Of a stretch of 64,000 bases of DNA, positions 9,103 to 18,334 are shown piece by piece. Position 1 is the first letter of the stretch. Each line of letters starts with the position of its first letter. The stretch spans positions 62,001-126,000 of the forward strand of contig CAWKFQ010000012.1 of the NCBI GenBank assembly GCA_963848955.1, read 5' to 3'. Origin of the DNA: DASUPK01 sp963848955. GTDB taxonomy: Bacteria > Actinomycetota > Thermoleophilia > Solirubrobacterales > 70-9. The translations under genes and the position numbers were made by a program. The notes beneath the pieces are model-generated. The model saw nothing but the letters and a program-made list of their open reading frames with translations. It was not told the DNA's origin and ran no database searches.

Positions 9103-9672
9103 TTAGGGAAGAGCAACCGCCAGGAACCCGCTGTCGGCCAGGTTTCCGCTGTCACTCGCAAATGTGAGCACGTTGATGGCGTTCGGGTTGCCGCTCGAAG
9201 CGCCACAGCCGATATCGACGCAGCGTCCGTACTCGATGTCCACCGAACCGAGGTTGATGCTCGGCGTGACCGTGATCGCCCGGTTCGTGATGTCGGTGCC
9301 GAAGTTCACGATCGCTTGACCGTTACCGGGCCCGTCCGTGATCGTCACTCCTCCGGACTGGTTCTTGATATCGGTGTTGGAGCCGAGCTCCGTCTCCACC
9401 CAGATCGCCTTCGCCGAGGCGCCCAGCTTGCCCTGACTCACGGCGCCGTTCGCGATCTTGCCCTCCGTCACCGCGTTGCCAGCGATCTTGCTCTCCGTCA
9501 CGGCGTTGGCCGCGAGCTTGCTCTCCTTCACTGCGCCGTTCTTGATGTTCTTGGTCTTGACGGCATTCTTGCTCAGCTTGGTGGCGGCGACCGCGGTGCC
9601 ACCCACTGCAAGGCAGAGCGCCAGCAATGCAACCACCATCGCCGGCGACGGCCGAGGAACCCTCTTCCCCAT
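9103..9672 (-). CDS. Secreted protein with AV-rich decapeptide repeats
   Basis: 189 residues, probably exported. ATG at 9672 has a strong site GAAGGAG just upstream. Residues 12-30 form a hydrophobic signal segment (MVVALLALCLAVGGTAVA). Residues 36-85 are five tandem ten-residue units of the type NAVTESKIAG: NAVKTKNIKN, GAVKESKLAA, NAVTESKIAG, NAVTEGKIAN and GAVSQGKLGA. The C-terminal 100 residues look like a small beta-rich domain with two cysteines (GRCVDIGCG). Repeats of this kind occur in many predicted surface proteins of Solirubrobacterales-type genomes; the function is unknown. It is monocistronic, with a terminator at its 3' end. Confidence 0.75.
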   Translation of the reverse strand: MGKRVPRPSPAMVVALLALCLAVGGTAVAATKLSKNAVKTKNIKNGAVKESKLAANAVTESKIAGNAVTEGKIANGAVSQGKLGASAKAIWVETELGSNTDIKNQSGGVTITDGPGNGQAIVNFGTDITNRAITVTPSINLGSVDIEYGRCVDIGCGASSGNPNAINVLTFASDSGNLADSGFLAVALP

Positions 9673-9793
9673 CTTTTTCTCCTTCGTAGTGGAAGCGCGC
9701 AGACGAGAGCGCTTCGGTCTCTGGTGAAACCTATCCCGGCGCCCGGCGGCCATGGGGGAGCGCTGGCGTCCATCCGGCTAGGCTCGCCGCACC

Positions 9794-11719
9794 GTGGAGG
9801 CCGACCCAAAGCGCGCGCTCGGCAGGGCGGCCCTCACCGTGGCGGCCCTCGGCGTCGTCTTCGGCGACATCGGGACGAGCCCGATCTACACGATCCAGAC
9901 GGCCTTCAATCCCGGCGACCCGCACCCGATCCAGGCGTCGATCGAGAGCGTCTACGGCGTCGTCTCGCTGATCTTCTGGGCGGTGACGCATCATCGTCAC
10001 CGATCAAGTACGTCGGCCTCGTGATGGGCGCCGACAACGAGGGCGAGGGCGGAATCATGGCCCTGATCTCGCAGATCCGCCAGATCGGGGATCGGGGTCA
10101 CGGGCGCACGCAAGTTCCTGCTCGCCGGGCCTCGGCGTCTTCGGTGCCGCGCTGTTCTTCGGCGACAGCATGATCACGCCGGCGATCTCCGTGCTCTCGG
10201 CGGTCGAGGGGACGAAGACGATCGAGCCGTCGCTGGACAGCCTGCGTCGTCCCGATCACCGTGACGATCATCGTCGTCCTCTTCGCGACTCCAGCGGCTG
10301 GGCACCGGGGCGGTGGGCCGAATGTTCGGGCCGGTCATGCTCATCTGGTTCTTCGACGATCGCCGTCCTCGGGATCCGCGGGATCGCCATGCACCCGGAG
10401 GTGCTCAAGGCGCTCTCTCCGACCTACGCCTTCGACTTCCTCTTCCACAGCGGCTCGACCGGCTTCTTCTCGCTCGCCTCGGTGGTGCTGGCGATCACCG
10501 GCGTCGAGGCGCTGTACGCCGACATGGGCCACTTCGGCCGGCCCGCGATCACCCGTGCCTGGCTGCTGCTCGTCTTCCCGGCCTGCATCCTCAGCTACCT
10601 CGGCCAAGGAGGGCTGATCCTCGACGATCCGAGCGCGATCAGCGCGCCGTTCTTCCAGCTGATGCCGCACGCTGGCGCTGATCCCGCTGGTCATCCTGGC
10701 CACGGCGGCGACGGTGATCGCCTCCCAGGCGGTGATCTCCGGCGCCTTCTCCATCGCCCACCAGGCCGCGCAGCTCGGCTACCTGCCGCGGCTGCGCGTG
10801 GTCCACACCTCCGAGAGCGCGTACGGTCAGGTCTACGTGCCCGATCATCAACTGGCTGCTGCTGGCGGCGGTGCTGGTCGCTCGTCCTCACCTTCCAGAG
10901 CTCGGCCAAGCTGGCCTTCGCCTTCGGGATGGCGGTGACCGGGACGATCACGATCACGACGATCCTCTTCTTCTTCATCGTCCGGCACCGCTGGCAGCGG
11001 CCGCTCTGGCTCACGCTGGCTGGGGCTGCCGTTCTTCCTTGCCGTGGACCTCGGCGTTCTTCGGCGCGAACCTGACCAAGCTCACCCACGGCGCCTGGCT
11101 CCCGCTGACGATCGGGCTGGTCCTCTTCACCGTGATGGTCACCTGGTTCCGCGGGCGCGAGCTGGTCACCGAGGAGCGCTTCGCGGTCGAGGGGCCCGCT
11201 GCAGAAGTTCGTCGACGAGCTCCGGGCGCAAGGAGCCGCCGGTGGACCGGGTGCCGGGAACCGGGGTGTTCCTGAATCGCGGCAAGGAGACCGCGCCGCT
11301 CTCGATGCGGGCGTGCGTCGACCACCTGCACTCGCTGCCGGAGAACGCGATCATCCTCTCGCTGGAGACCCTGCCGGTTCCGCGGATCCGGCCCAAGGAC
11401 CGGCTCGAGATCGACGACCTCGGCTACCGGGACGACCGCCTCACCTTCGTCAGGGCCAAACACGGCTACGCGGAGGAGTACGACGTCCCCAAGATCGTCA
11501 GGCAGATCGCGAAGGCCGGGCGTCGAGTGCCCGGTGGATGCCCGGCACGCGTCCTTTTTCCTCTCTCGTGTCGAGCTCAGGCCGACCGATCGGCCTGGGA
11601 TGAGCCGCTGGCGAAAGCGCGTCTTCCTGATCACGGGGCTGCTCGCCGCCGAGCCGGCCGATTACTTCAAGCTGCCGCGCGAACGGACGATTACCCTGGG
11701 TTCCCAGATCGAGTTCTGA
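9794..11719 (+). CDS. kup: KUP-type potassium uptake transporter (many frameshifts)
   Basis: Proton-coupled K+ symporter of the KUP/HAK family, about 640 residues when corrected. GTG at 9794 leads to VAALGVVFGDIGTSPIYT, the family signature. Later segments are GADNEGEGGIMALISQIR, LFFGDSMITPAISVLSAVEG, FGRPAITRAWLLLVFP, SQAVISGAFSIAHQAAQLGY and FGANLTKLTHGAWLPL, then a C-terminal cytosolic domain with RVPGTGVFLN. About ten single-base shifts break the frame, nearly all insertions (for example 9989, 10002, about 10090 and about 10845). All conserved blocks survive, which argues for sequencing error rather than a dead gene. Confidence 0.85.
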
Positions 11720-11853
11720 TGCCGAGTGTGGTCAAGCCAAAGCCCGCCTGTCGCCACTGCGGCGCGACCCTGGAGCATGGCTGGAGCCGCTGCCCGCGCT
11801 GCGGCCGGCGCTCCCTCCTCAGCCTGATCATGCCGCGCGGGCGCAGGACCTGA
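11719..11853 (+). CDS. Small zinc-ribbon protein
   Basis: 44 residues. The ATG overlaps the kup stop (TGATG), indicating translational coupling. The sequence ACRHCGATLEHGWSRCPRCG has two CxxC pairs 13 residues apart, a zinc-ribbon arrangement, followed by a short hydrophobic and basic tail (SLLSLIMPRGRR). The role is unknown; it could be a chance frame, but the coupling and the cysteine pattern favour a real gene. Confidence 0.5.
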   Translation: MPSVVKPKPACRHCGATLEHGWSRCPRCGRRSLLSLIMPRGRRT

Positions 11854-11871
11854 CCCGGCGCTTCGCCGCTC

Positions 11872-12021
11872 CTACCGTCGCAGCAGCACGTAGACCAAGG
11901 CCACCGCGAAGGTGAGCTGGCCGACTCCGAGCGAAGTGCCGAGGTTCTTAGCGCCGAAGAGCTCCGCGAGACCGACGCCGATCGCGAACGCCGCGAGCAC
12001 GATGGCGAGCTTGACGAGCAA
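11872..12021 (-). CDS. Possible 49-residue membrane protein
   Basis: Starts at TTG (12021) directly downstream of the DUF389 gene on the same strand and reads two hydrophobic segments, VKLAIVLAAFAIGVGLAEL and GQLTFAVALVYVLL, separated by GAKNLGTSLG, ending in RR. The two-helix hairpin with an amphipathic middle is protein-like. There is no recognised family and the start is weak, so this is tentative. Confidence 0.35.
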   Translation of the reverse strand: MLVKLAIVLAAFAIGVGLAELFGAKNLGTSLGVGQLTFAVALVYVLLRR

Positions 12022-12057
12022 AGCCGGGCGACTCTAATGGGCGGCGCCGGGCAGCGG

Positions 12058-13071
12058 TCAGCGGCTCCGCTGCCCGCTCACCTGCCTCTCCCGGCGGCTG
12101 CGCCCCATCGGCAGCCCCGCCAGCTCGCGAGCCTCGTGGTGCAGGTGTGCGCGCCGGCGGCGCTGGTAGAGCTTGCGCTGGATGAAGAGGGTGACGATCC
12201 CGGCCAGCAGGATCGCGCTCAGGTTGACCGCCAGCTGCGCGACAGCGCCGAGCCACTCGTCGCCGTCACCGTAGGCGGCCGCCAACCCGATGTTGGCGGC
12301 GGCGGGGATCGTCGTCACCGAGATCAGGACCCCCACCAGGGCACCGGACTTGGCGCTCGTCAACGAGAGCATCCCGGCCGTCCCCGCGAAGATCGCGACG
12401 ATGAACGAGAACTCGTCCGGATGCGAGATGAACTGCGTAAGGGGGTGATTCTCGGCGGAGAAGCCGCTTGGGGTCAGATCCAAGCCCCTGATTGCGAGGG
12501 AGAAGAGAAAGGCGGCGCTGATCCCCAGCGGAAAGCCGATTACGAGGGGAAGCAGGGAGCGCTTGACCAGGTCACCGCGACGCTGAACCGCTGCGACGCA
12601 AAGTCCCGCGATCGGGCCGAACTCCGGCCCGACCACCATTGCGCCGATGATCAGGATCGGAGAGTCCAGCAGGATGCCGACCGACGCGATCAGGCAGGCA
12701 AGTGCCATGAAGAGCAGGAAGCTGCCGGAGAGCTCGGTGTTCTCGGACGTCCTGGACTCCACCTCCTCCCAGACGACCGCGTCCGATGGCGCCCCGGCCG
12801 CGGCCTTCTCGGCTCTCTTCGCGGCCTCCGAGATCTCCGAATCGATCTGCTCCAGCGCGATCGACCCCTTCTCATGGATCCCGAATTCCTTCAGGTCGCT
12901 GACGATGACGCTGGCGTCCTCGCGGGCGACATCGCAGAGGATCACGTCGCCCTCCGGCTTCTGGGCGGCCCCCGCCAGATAGATCAGGTTGATGACCGAG
13001 GGCGACGCGTTGAGCAGGTCGAGGACGTGCTCCGCGTCGTGGGACGGGACGACGATCCGCAGGTGGACCAC
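12058..13071 (-). CDS. DUF389 family membrane protein
   Basis: 337 residues starting at GTG (13071). The N-terminal 100 residues are a soluble domain (VHLRIVVPSHDAEHVLDLL, VILCDVAREDASVIVSDL). From about residue 130 there are five to six membrane segments including LLFMALACLIASVGILLDSP and LIIGAMVVGPEFGPIAGL, the motif typical of DUF389 proteins. The end is highly basic. The function of the family is not established. It is divergent from the PHP phosphatase gene with only 18 bases between the starts. Confidence 0.85.
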   Translation of the reverse strand: MVHLRIVVPSHDAEHVLDLLNASPSVINLIYLAGAAQKPEGDVILCDVAREDASVIVSDLKEFGIHEKGSIALEQIDSEISEAAKRAEKAAAGAPSDAVVWEEVESRTSENTELSGSFLLFMALACLIASVGILLDSPILIIGAMVVGPEFGPIAGLCVAAVQRRGDLVKRSLLPLVIGFPLGISAAFLFSLAIRGLDLTPSGFSAENHPLTQFISHPDEFSFIVAIFAGTAGMLSLTSAKSGALVGVLISVTTIPAAANIGLAAAYGDGDEWLGAVAQLAVNLSAILLAGIVTLFIQRKLYQRRRRAHLHHEARELAGLPMGRSRRERQVSGQRSR

Positions 13072-13089
13072 GCCGGGTAGCGTAGATGC

Positions 13090-13962
13090 GTGCTCACCGA
13101 CTATCACCTGCACCTGCGACCCGACGACACGGGCGAGGCCGGCGAGTACTTCAGCGATCAGAACGTCGACCGCTATCTGGCCGCCGCGGAGGAGCACGGC
13201 ATCGAGGAGCTCGGCGTCTCCGAGCACGTCTACCGCTTCAGACAGGCTCTCGAGATCTGGGACCACCCTTACTGGGAGGCGCAGGCATGCGACGACCTCG
13301 ACGACTACGTCGAGTTCGTCCGCAGCACGCCGCTCAGGCTGGGTATCGAATGCGATTTCGTGCCCGGCAGCGAGGATCGCATCGCGAATCTCCTGGAGCG
13401 CGACTTCGACTACGTGATCGGCTCCGTGCACTTCCTCGGTCCGCGGGGCGCGGTCGACGACCGCCGCTATGACGTCTGGGAGGAGATCGGCGACCCCGAC
13501 GAGGTCTGGTCGACCTACTTCCGCTGGCAGGCGGAGCTCGCGCGATCTGGCCTGTTCGAAATCGTCTCGCATCCCGACCTGGTGAAGGTCTGGGGCGCCG
13601 ACCGCCCAGGGCCCCAGCGCGATCCCCGCTTCCACTACGAGCCGCTGGTCGAGGCGATCTCGGAATCGGGCATCGCGGTCGAGATCTCGACCGCCGGCCT
13701 CCGCAAGCCCGTGGGGGAGATATACCCGGCCCGCGCGCTCGCCGAGATGTGTGTCGAGGCAGGGGCAGACTTCGCGCTCTCCTCGGACGCCCACGCACCG
13801 GACCAGGTCGGCTTCGGCTATGACCAGGCGCTCGAGCTGCTCTCCTCGCTGGGCGTCGAGAGGATCTGTGTGTTCGAGGGCCGCGAGCGCCGCCTCGAGC
13901 CGCTCGGCCCCGCCGGCGACGGTGCGGGCCAGGTGACGAACCCGGGCGAGGCGGAGACCTGA
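13090..13962 (+). CDS. PHP-domain phosphoesterase, histidinol-phosphatase type
   Basis: 290 residues. TDYHLHLRPDD at the N-terminus is the first metal motif (HxH) of PHP phosphoesterases. Further ligands are GVSEHVY, LGIECDFVPG, VIGSVHFLG, IVSHPDLVK and ALSSDAHAPDQVG, which matches the HisK/HisJ histidinol-phosphate phosphatase pattern. Other PHP enzymes act on different phosphoesters, so the histidine-pathway role is likely but not certain, and no other his gene is nearby. The stop overlaps the ispF start (TGATG). Confidence 0.82.
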   Translation: MLTDYHLHLRPDDTGEAGEYFSDQNVDRYLAAAEEHGIEELGVSEHVYRFRQALEIWDHPYWEAQACDDLDDYVEFVRSTPLRLGIECDFVPGSEDRIANLLERDFDYVIGSVHFLGPRGAVDDRRYDVWEEIGDPDEVWSTYFRWQAELARSGLFEIVSHPDLVKVWGADRPGPQRDPRFHYEPLVEAISESGIAVEISTAGLRKPVGEIYPARALAEMCVEAGADFALSSDAHAPDQVGFGYDQALELLSSLGVERICVFEGRERRLEPLGPAGDGAGQVTNPGEAET

Positions 13963-14426
13963 TGGGGCTGCGGGTGGGGACCGGCTACGACAGCCACCGG
14001 CTCGTCGAGGGCGAGCGGCTGGTGCTCGGCGGGATCGAGATCGAACACGACCGCGGCCTTGCCGGGCACTCGGATGCCGACGTGCTGACGCACGCGGTGA
14101 TCGACGCGCTGCTCGGCGCCTGTGCGCTGGGTGACCTCGGCGAGCTCTTCCCCGACGATGAGGAGCAGTGGAGCGATGCCGACTCGATCGACATGCTCCG
14201 GATCGTGGTCGGCCGCCTTCCGGGCGCGATCGCCAACGTCGATGCCACAGTGATCTGCGAGGAGCCCAAGCTCGCGCCCCACAAGGCCGAGATGGCATCG
14301 CGGCTGAGCGGCGTACTCTCGGCGCCCGTCAGCGTGAAGGCGTCGACCAACGAGGGCATGGGCGCCATCGGCAGGGGCGAGGGGATCGCCTGCGTCGCGG
14401 TCGCCCTGGTCGATACCGGGGCATAA
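13962..14426 (+). CDS. ispF: 2-C-methyl-D-erythritol 2,4-cyclodiphosphate synthase
   Basis: Fifth step of the MEP pathway, a trimeric zinc enzyme. The 154-residue product has GTGYDSHRL (metal-binding DxH), GHSDADVLTHAVIDALLGA (second metal ligand and substrate loop), and KASTNEGMGAIGRGEGIA near the C-terminus. Length and motifs are complete. It is translationally coupled to the PHP gene; ispD is about 5 kb upstream, whereas in many bacteria the two are adjacent or fused. Confidence 0.96.
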   Translation: MGLRVGTGYDSHRLVEGERLVLGGIEIEHDRGLAGHSDADVLTHAVIDALLGACALGDLGELFPDDEEQWSDADSIDMLRIVVGRLPGAIANVDATVICEEPKLAPHKAEMASRLSGVLSAPVSVKASTNEGMGAIGRGEGIACVAVALVDTGA

Positions 14427-14437
14427 GCTTTCGCGGG

Positions 14438-16105
14438 ATGCCACAGGACGGGCTCAGAGAGGGCTTTGCGGGCCTCGCCTCCCGGATTCCGACGGCACTC
14501 GGCGACACCGCCTTCGAGCTCAGGGTGTTCTCCGAGGTCGGGATTCTTCGGCCGATGCGGCCTGACAAGCTGGCCAGGGTCGCCGAGCGGTACATCCGCT
14601 GGGGAGCAGCACCGGCGTTGGGGTCGGCGGCCAACGCGATCACCCACCCGGACAGCACCGCGATCATCGACGAGGCCGGGGCCCTCACCTGGATGGAGAC
14701 CCACCGGCGCTCCAACGCCCTGGCTCGAGCCCTTCGCGGCGAGGGCATCGAGATGGGCGACGGAGTCGCGATCATGTGCCGGAACCACCGTTACTTCATC
14801 GAGGCGACGATGGCCTGCTCGAAGCTCGGAGCCCTCGCTCTCTACCTCAACACCGCCTTCGCCGGGCCCCAGCTCGTGGACGTGATGGATCGCGAGAAGC
14901 CCAAGGCGATGATCTACGACCAGGAGTTCACCGAGCTGCTCTCGGGCGTCAAGGGCGAGCTGCGCTACGTGGCCTGGGAAGACGAGGTCGACGAGGTCGA
15001 CGAGACCACCGTCGAGCAGCTGATCTCGAATGCCGACTCGGATGAGGACCTCGAGGCGCCGCCCGAGCACGGCCGCTACATCATCCTCACCTCCGGTACG
15101 ACCGGAACCCCGAAAGGGGCGCAGCGAAGTCAGCCCGAGGGTCTGAGCTCGCTCGCGGCCCTCCTCTCAAAGATCCCCAGGCGCTACGGGGAGACTGCGA
15201 TGATCGCGGCGCCCCTCTTCCACTCCTGGGGTTTCCTGCATTTCATCCTCAGCCTCCCCACCGTGGCGACGATGGTCCTCAGGCCTCGCTTCGATCCCGA
15301 GGACACGCTGCGCGCTGTCGCAGAGCACCGCGCCCGGGTGCTCGCGGTCGTGCCGGTGATGATGCAGCGGATCCTCGCCCTGCCGGATGAGGTGAAGCGG
15401 CGCTACGACCTCTCCTCCCTCGAGGTGACGGCCGCGAGCGGTTCGGCGCTGCCCGGCGAGCTGGCGACGAAGTGGATGGATGAGTTCGGCGACAACCTCT
15501 ACAACCTCTACGGCTCCACCGAGGTCTCCTGGGCCTCGATCGCGACTCCGGAGGACATGCGGACCGCACCCGGCACGGCCGGCAGGTCACCGCGCGGCAC
15601 CGTGATCCGCATCGTGGACGAGGACGACAAGGATGTCCCACCGGGCGAGACCGGCCGGATCTTCGTCGGCAACCAGCTCGCCTTCGAGGGCTACACCGGT
15701 GGGGGCGACAAGGAGCATCTGGGGGATCTGCTCTCCACGGGCGACGTCGGCCACTTCGACGAGGACGGCCGGCTCTTCATCGACGGCCGGGACGACGAGA
15801 TGATCGTCTCCGGGGGCGAGAACGTCTTCCCGCGGGAGGTCGAGGATCTGCTCGCCGACCATGAGGCGGTCGCGGAGGCCGCCGCGATCGGCGTCGATGA
15901 CGCGGACTTCGGACAGCGGTTGATGGTGTTCGTCGTCAAGCGAGAGGGCAATGACGTCAGCGAGGAGGACCTGAAGGGCTACGTCAAGCAAAACCTCGCG
16001 CGCTACAAGGTCCCGCGCGAGATCGTCTTCGTCGACGAACTTCCGCGTAATGCGACGGGTAAGGTCCTGAAGCGCGAGCTCGCCGAGCGCCAGCACGCAG
16101 ACTGA
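14438..16105 (+). CDS. Acyl-CoA synthetase (AMP-forming)
   Basis: Adenylate-forming enzyme of 555 residues that activates a carboxylic acid to the acyl-CoA. Motifs in order: ILTSGTTGTPKGAQ (P-loop-like AMP motif), NLYNLYGSTEVSWASIA, LLSTGDVGHFDEDGRLFIDG, then DDEMIVSGGENVFPREVE and PRNATGKVLKREL with the catalytic lysine. The ATG at 14438, 11 bases after ispF, gives an N-terminal part that is slightly longer than usual. It resembles medium/long-chain fatty-acid CoA ligases of actinobacteria. Chain length cannot be predicted. Confidence 0.9.
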   Translation: MPQDGLREGFAGLASRIPTALGDTAFELRVFSEVGILRPMRPDKLARVAERYIRWGAAPALGSAANAITHPDSTAIIDEAGALTWMETHRRSNALARALRGEGIEMGDGVAIMCRNHRYFIEATMACSKLGALALYLNTAFAGPQLVDVMDREKPKAMIYDQEFTELLSGVKGELRYVAWEDEVDEVDETTVEQLISNADSDEDLEAPPEHGRYIILTSGTTGTPKGAQRSQPEGLSSLAALLSKIPRRYGETAMIAAPLFHSWGFLHFILSLPTVATMVLRPRFDPEDTLRAVAEHRARVLAVVPVMMQRILALPDEVKRRYDLSSLEVTAASGSALPGELATKWMDEFGDNLYNLYGSTEVSWASIATPEDMRTAPGTAGRSPRGTVIRIVDEDDKDVPPGETGRIFVGNQLAFEGYTGGGDKEHLGDLLSTGDVGHFDEDGRLFIDGRDDEMIVSGGENVFPREVEDLLADHEAVAEAAAIGVDDADFGQRLMVFVVKREGNDVSEEDLKGYVKQNLARYKVPREIVFVDELPRNATGKVLKRELAERQHAD

Positions 16106-16130
16106 GCAGACCGAGCCGACTGGAGGACCC

Positions 16131-16892
16131 ATCCGAGCCGAGATCGACCAGGCTCGTGCCGCGACCGAGCGTTTCCGCGCCAAGGCGACGGAGCTGATCC
16201 AGGAGCTGCGCGCCCGCGAGGGGAAGGCCCGTCAGGAGGCGGCGGCGGCCGAGGCGGCGGCGGAGACCATGCGCGTCGCAGCGAGCGAGGCGATCGATCG
16301 GGCCAGGCTGGTGGAGCAGGGCCTGACTGCGAAGGCCCGGGGGGCCGTCCAGGGTGCACGTCAGCGGGCCGACGAGGCCGCGGCGCGAGCCCAGGAGGTC
16401 GAGCGCCGGATGGCGCGGCTCGACGCGGCTCTGAAGGACGCGTTGGAGCGTCGGCAGCGAGCGGAGACGAAGGCGGGAGAGGCCGAGCACGAGCTGGCGG
16501 ATCTCAGGAACCGGCTCAACGCGGCCGAGCAGAGGGCGCTCGCGGCCCAGGAACGCGCCGAGGCGGCGCAGGGGGATAGAGCTGAGGTGGGACGGCTCCG
16601 CCGGGAGATGGACGAGCGGGTTCGCGAGGCGGGCGAAGAGGCCCGCACGGAGTCGGAGGAGAGATTGCGACGGCTCGCCGACCGCGTCGCCAGCGAGGCC
16701 GAGGCGCGCGCCCGGGCGGAGGCGGCAGCGGCGCTCAGCGAAGAGGCCAGCAGGCTCCAGCGGGAGGCCGAGGAGAGAGCGGAGGCCGCGAACGTCGACG
16801 AGCTCGCCCAGCGGCGAATCGCCGAGCAGCCTGCGGCAAGCGACCCGGCGGGCACCCATTACGTGGGCGGCCGACGGCTGCGGACCTACTGA
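16131..16892 (+). CDS. Alanine/glutamate-rich coiled-coil protein, possible ATC start
   Basis: About 253 residues made almost wholly of Ala, Glu and Arg with heptad-like periodicity (for example AEHELADLRNRLNAAEQRAL and AQERAEAAQGDRAEVGRLRR), so a long coiled coil is predicted. It ends in HYVGGRRLRTY. There is no ATG, GTG or TTG between the upstream stop at 16068 and ATG 16269, yet the coiled coil already begins at 16131. GGAGG at 16122-16126 lies four bases before ATC at 16131, so an ATC start is possible; otherwise the protein starts at 16269 and is 207 residues. No function is known. Confidence 0.6.
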   Translation: MRAEIDQARAATERFRAKATELIQELRAREGKARQEAAAAEAAAETMRVAASEAIDRARLVEQGLTAKARGAVQGARQRADEAAARAQEVERRMARLDAALKDALERRQRAETKAGEAEHELADLRNRLNAAEQRALAAQERAEAAQGDRAEVGRLRREMDERVREAGEEARTESEERLRRLADRVASEAEARARAEAAAALSEEASRLQREAEERAEAANVDELAQRRIAEQPAASDPAGTHYVGGRRLRTY

Positions 16893-16900
16893 AGCCCGGC

Positions 16901-17362
16901 CTAGGTCGCCGTGACCTCGATGGCCTGCTCCTCAACTGCGCGCTTCAGGTTGAGCAGCGAGAGGCGGAAGCGGCGGTTCAGCGAGATCGCGGCCACCCGC
17001 TCGGCGATCAGCCCCGTGATCCCTCCGCCCGCCACCCCGTACTGGAATCTGAAGGTGACCCTCGTCCGGTCGTCCCCGAGATCCCGCAGCCTCCACCGGC
17101 CTCTCTGATCGACGCCCGTCACCGAGCTCCAGGCCATGTCGCCCTCGGGCTGCCACTCCACGATCTCGATCAGGCCGCCGACGTCCGCGGCACCGACGCG
17201 GATCAGCATCCGGTAACGGGCGCCGAGGCCCTTGTGACGGTCCCCGGCGACCTCCCAGCGGGTCAGGCCATCAATGAACACCGGGTAGTTGGCGGGCTCG
17301 GTGACGTACTCCCAGACCAGGTGGCGGGGGGCGTCGACCGTGACCTTCTGCTCGATCCTCAC
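16901..17362 (-). CDS. SRPBCC (START-like) family protein
   Basis: 153 residues. The N-terminal strand MRIEQKVTVDAPRHLVWEYV, then NYPVFIDGLTRWEV and GARYRMLIRVGAADVGGLIEI, and the C-terminal helix LNLKRAVEEQAIE are typical of polyketide-cyclase/START-like hydrophobic-ligand-binding proteins. The ligand is unknown. It is the last gene of a minus-strand run with an acyltransferase and an SCP2-hydrolase, which suggests a lipid-related role. Confidence 0.75.
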   Translation of the reverse strand: MRIEQKVTVDAPRHLVWEYVTEPANYPVFIDGLTRWEVAGDRHKGLGARYRMLIRVGAADVGGLIEIVEWQPEGDMAWSSVTGVDQRGRWRLRDLGDDRTRVTFRFQYGVAGGGITGLIAERVAAISLNRRFRLSLLNLKRAVEEQAIEVTAT

Positions 17363-17371
17363 GCCAGATCC

Positions 17372-18307
17372 CTACCCGACGACGGGCAGGCGGCGCTCCG
17401 CGGCGAGTTCGTTCAGCTGGTCCTGCATCTGCGCGGTGACGTCCTCGTAGATCCGGTCGATGTCCGGAGCCGGTCCGTAGCGATTCCGCAGGTCGATCGG
17501 CTCCATCACCTGCACCGTGATCTTGGCGGGCAGAGGGAGATGGCCCAGGAAGTCGCCGATGTTGACGATCCAGGGCAGCGAGAGGTTCACCGGCAGTGTC
17601 TTCAGCCGCAGGAGCTTGTCCAGGCGAAGCAGCTTGGCGAGCCGGTCGCCGTGGCTGAGGAACACCGCGGTCTCCTGGCCTCCCACGGAGACGATCGGGA
17701 CGATCGGAACCCCTGCGTCGAGGGCGAGCTTGATGAAGCCCTTGCGGCCCGCGAAGTCGATCCGGTTCGCCTCCCAGGTGGGCCGGTTCACCTCCCAGTC
17801 GCCGCCCGGGTAGACGAGCACCGCCGCTCCGGAGTCGAGTGCCTTGCGCGCGTTCTCCTGTGATGCCGCGACGGTCCCGAACTTCCGCAGGAAGGGACCG
17901 ACGGGGGAGGTCAGCACCAGGTTGTGGGCGAGCTGGTAGAAGGGCCGTTCGACCCCGAAATAGGTGTTGAACGCCAGCGTGAAGACGATCGTGTCCGGGG
18001 TGATGTTGCCTCCCGAGTGGTTGCCCACCAGGAGCACGGGACTCTCTTCGGGAATCCGCTCCATGTCCCGGACCTCGCCCCGGAACCAGATGGTGGCCAA
18101 GAGCCAGGTGAGCGAGAGGTTCTCGCGGATGAAGTCTGGGTCGCGATCGTCGAGATCGGCGGTCAGCCGGCTCTGGAGCTCGTTGACGAAGCGCCGCAGC
18201 AGGGACGTCCCCCCGGAACCGCCATCGGGCTTGTGTCCGGGGTCGCCGCCGTTCTGACGCTGCGCCTCCCGATCCGACGTGACGGTGCCGGCGCCGCTCT
18301 CTGCCAT
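17372..18307 (-). CDS. Lysophospholipid/diacylglycerol acyltransferase-like protein
   Basis: 311 residues. LLVGNHSGGNITPDT replaces the usual NHxxxxD block in the way seen in the DGAT2/hemolysin-like branch of PlsC-type acyltransferases, and AVLVYPGGDWEVNRPTWE is the second conserved block with the YPGGD form. GFIKLALDAGVPIVPIVSVG follows. The N-terminal 40 residues are polar and Gly-rich, probably a disordered lead. It likely transfers acyl groups to a glycerolipid at the inner face of the membrane. It lies between the SCP2-hydrolase (upstream) and an SRPBCC gene. Confidence 0.8.
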   Translation of the reverse strand: MAESGAGTVTSDREAQRQNGGDPGHKPDGGSGGTSLLRRFVNELQSRLTADLDDRDPDFIRENLSLTWLLATIWFRGEVRDMERIPEESPVLLVGNHSGGNITPDTIVFTLAFNTYFGVERPFYQLAHNLVLTSPVGPFLRKFGTVAASQENARKALDSGAAVLVYPGGDWEVNRPTWEANRIDFAGRKGFIKLALDAGVPIVPIVSVGGQETAVFLSHGDRLAKLLRLDKLLRLKTLPVNLSLPWIVNIGDFLGHLPLPAKITVQVMEPIDLRNRYGPAPDIDRIYEDVTAQMQDQLNELAAERRLPVVG

Positions 18308-18334
18308 GGCTCCGATTCTAGGTCTTGTAAACGC

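Noticed and set aside
10001..10010. Extra GATC sites created by inserted bases, considered as a Dam-like modification signature
   Set aside because: Many intact GATC sites in clean genes show no shift, so GATC alone does not explain the errors.
11855..11885. GGCGCTTCGCCG after the small zinc-ribbon gene, considered as another REP-like copy
   Set aside because: It shares only the CTTCGC loop and lacks the GGGT...ACCC stem.
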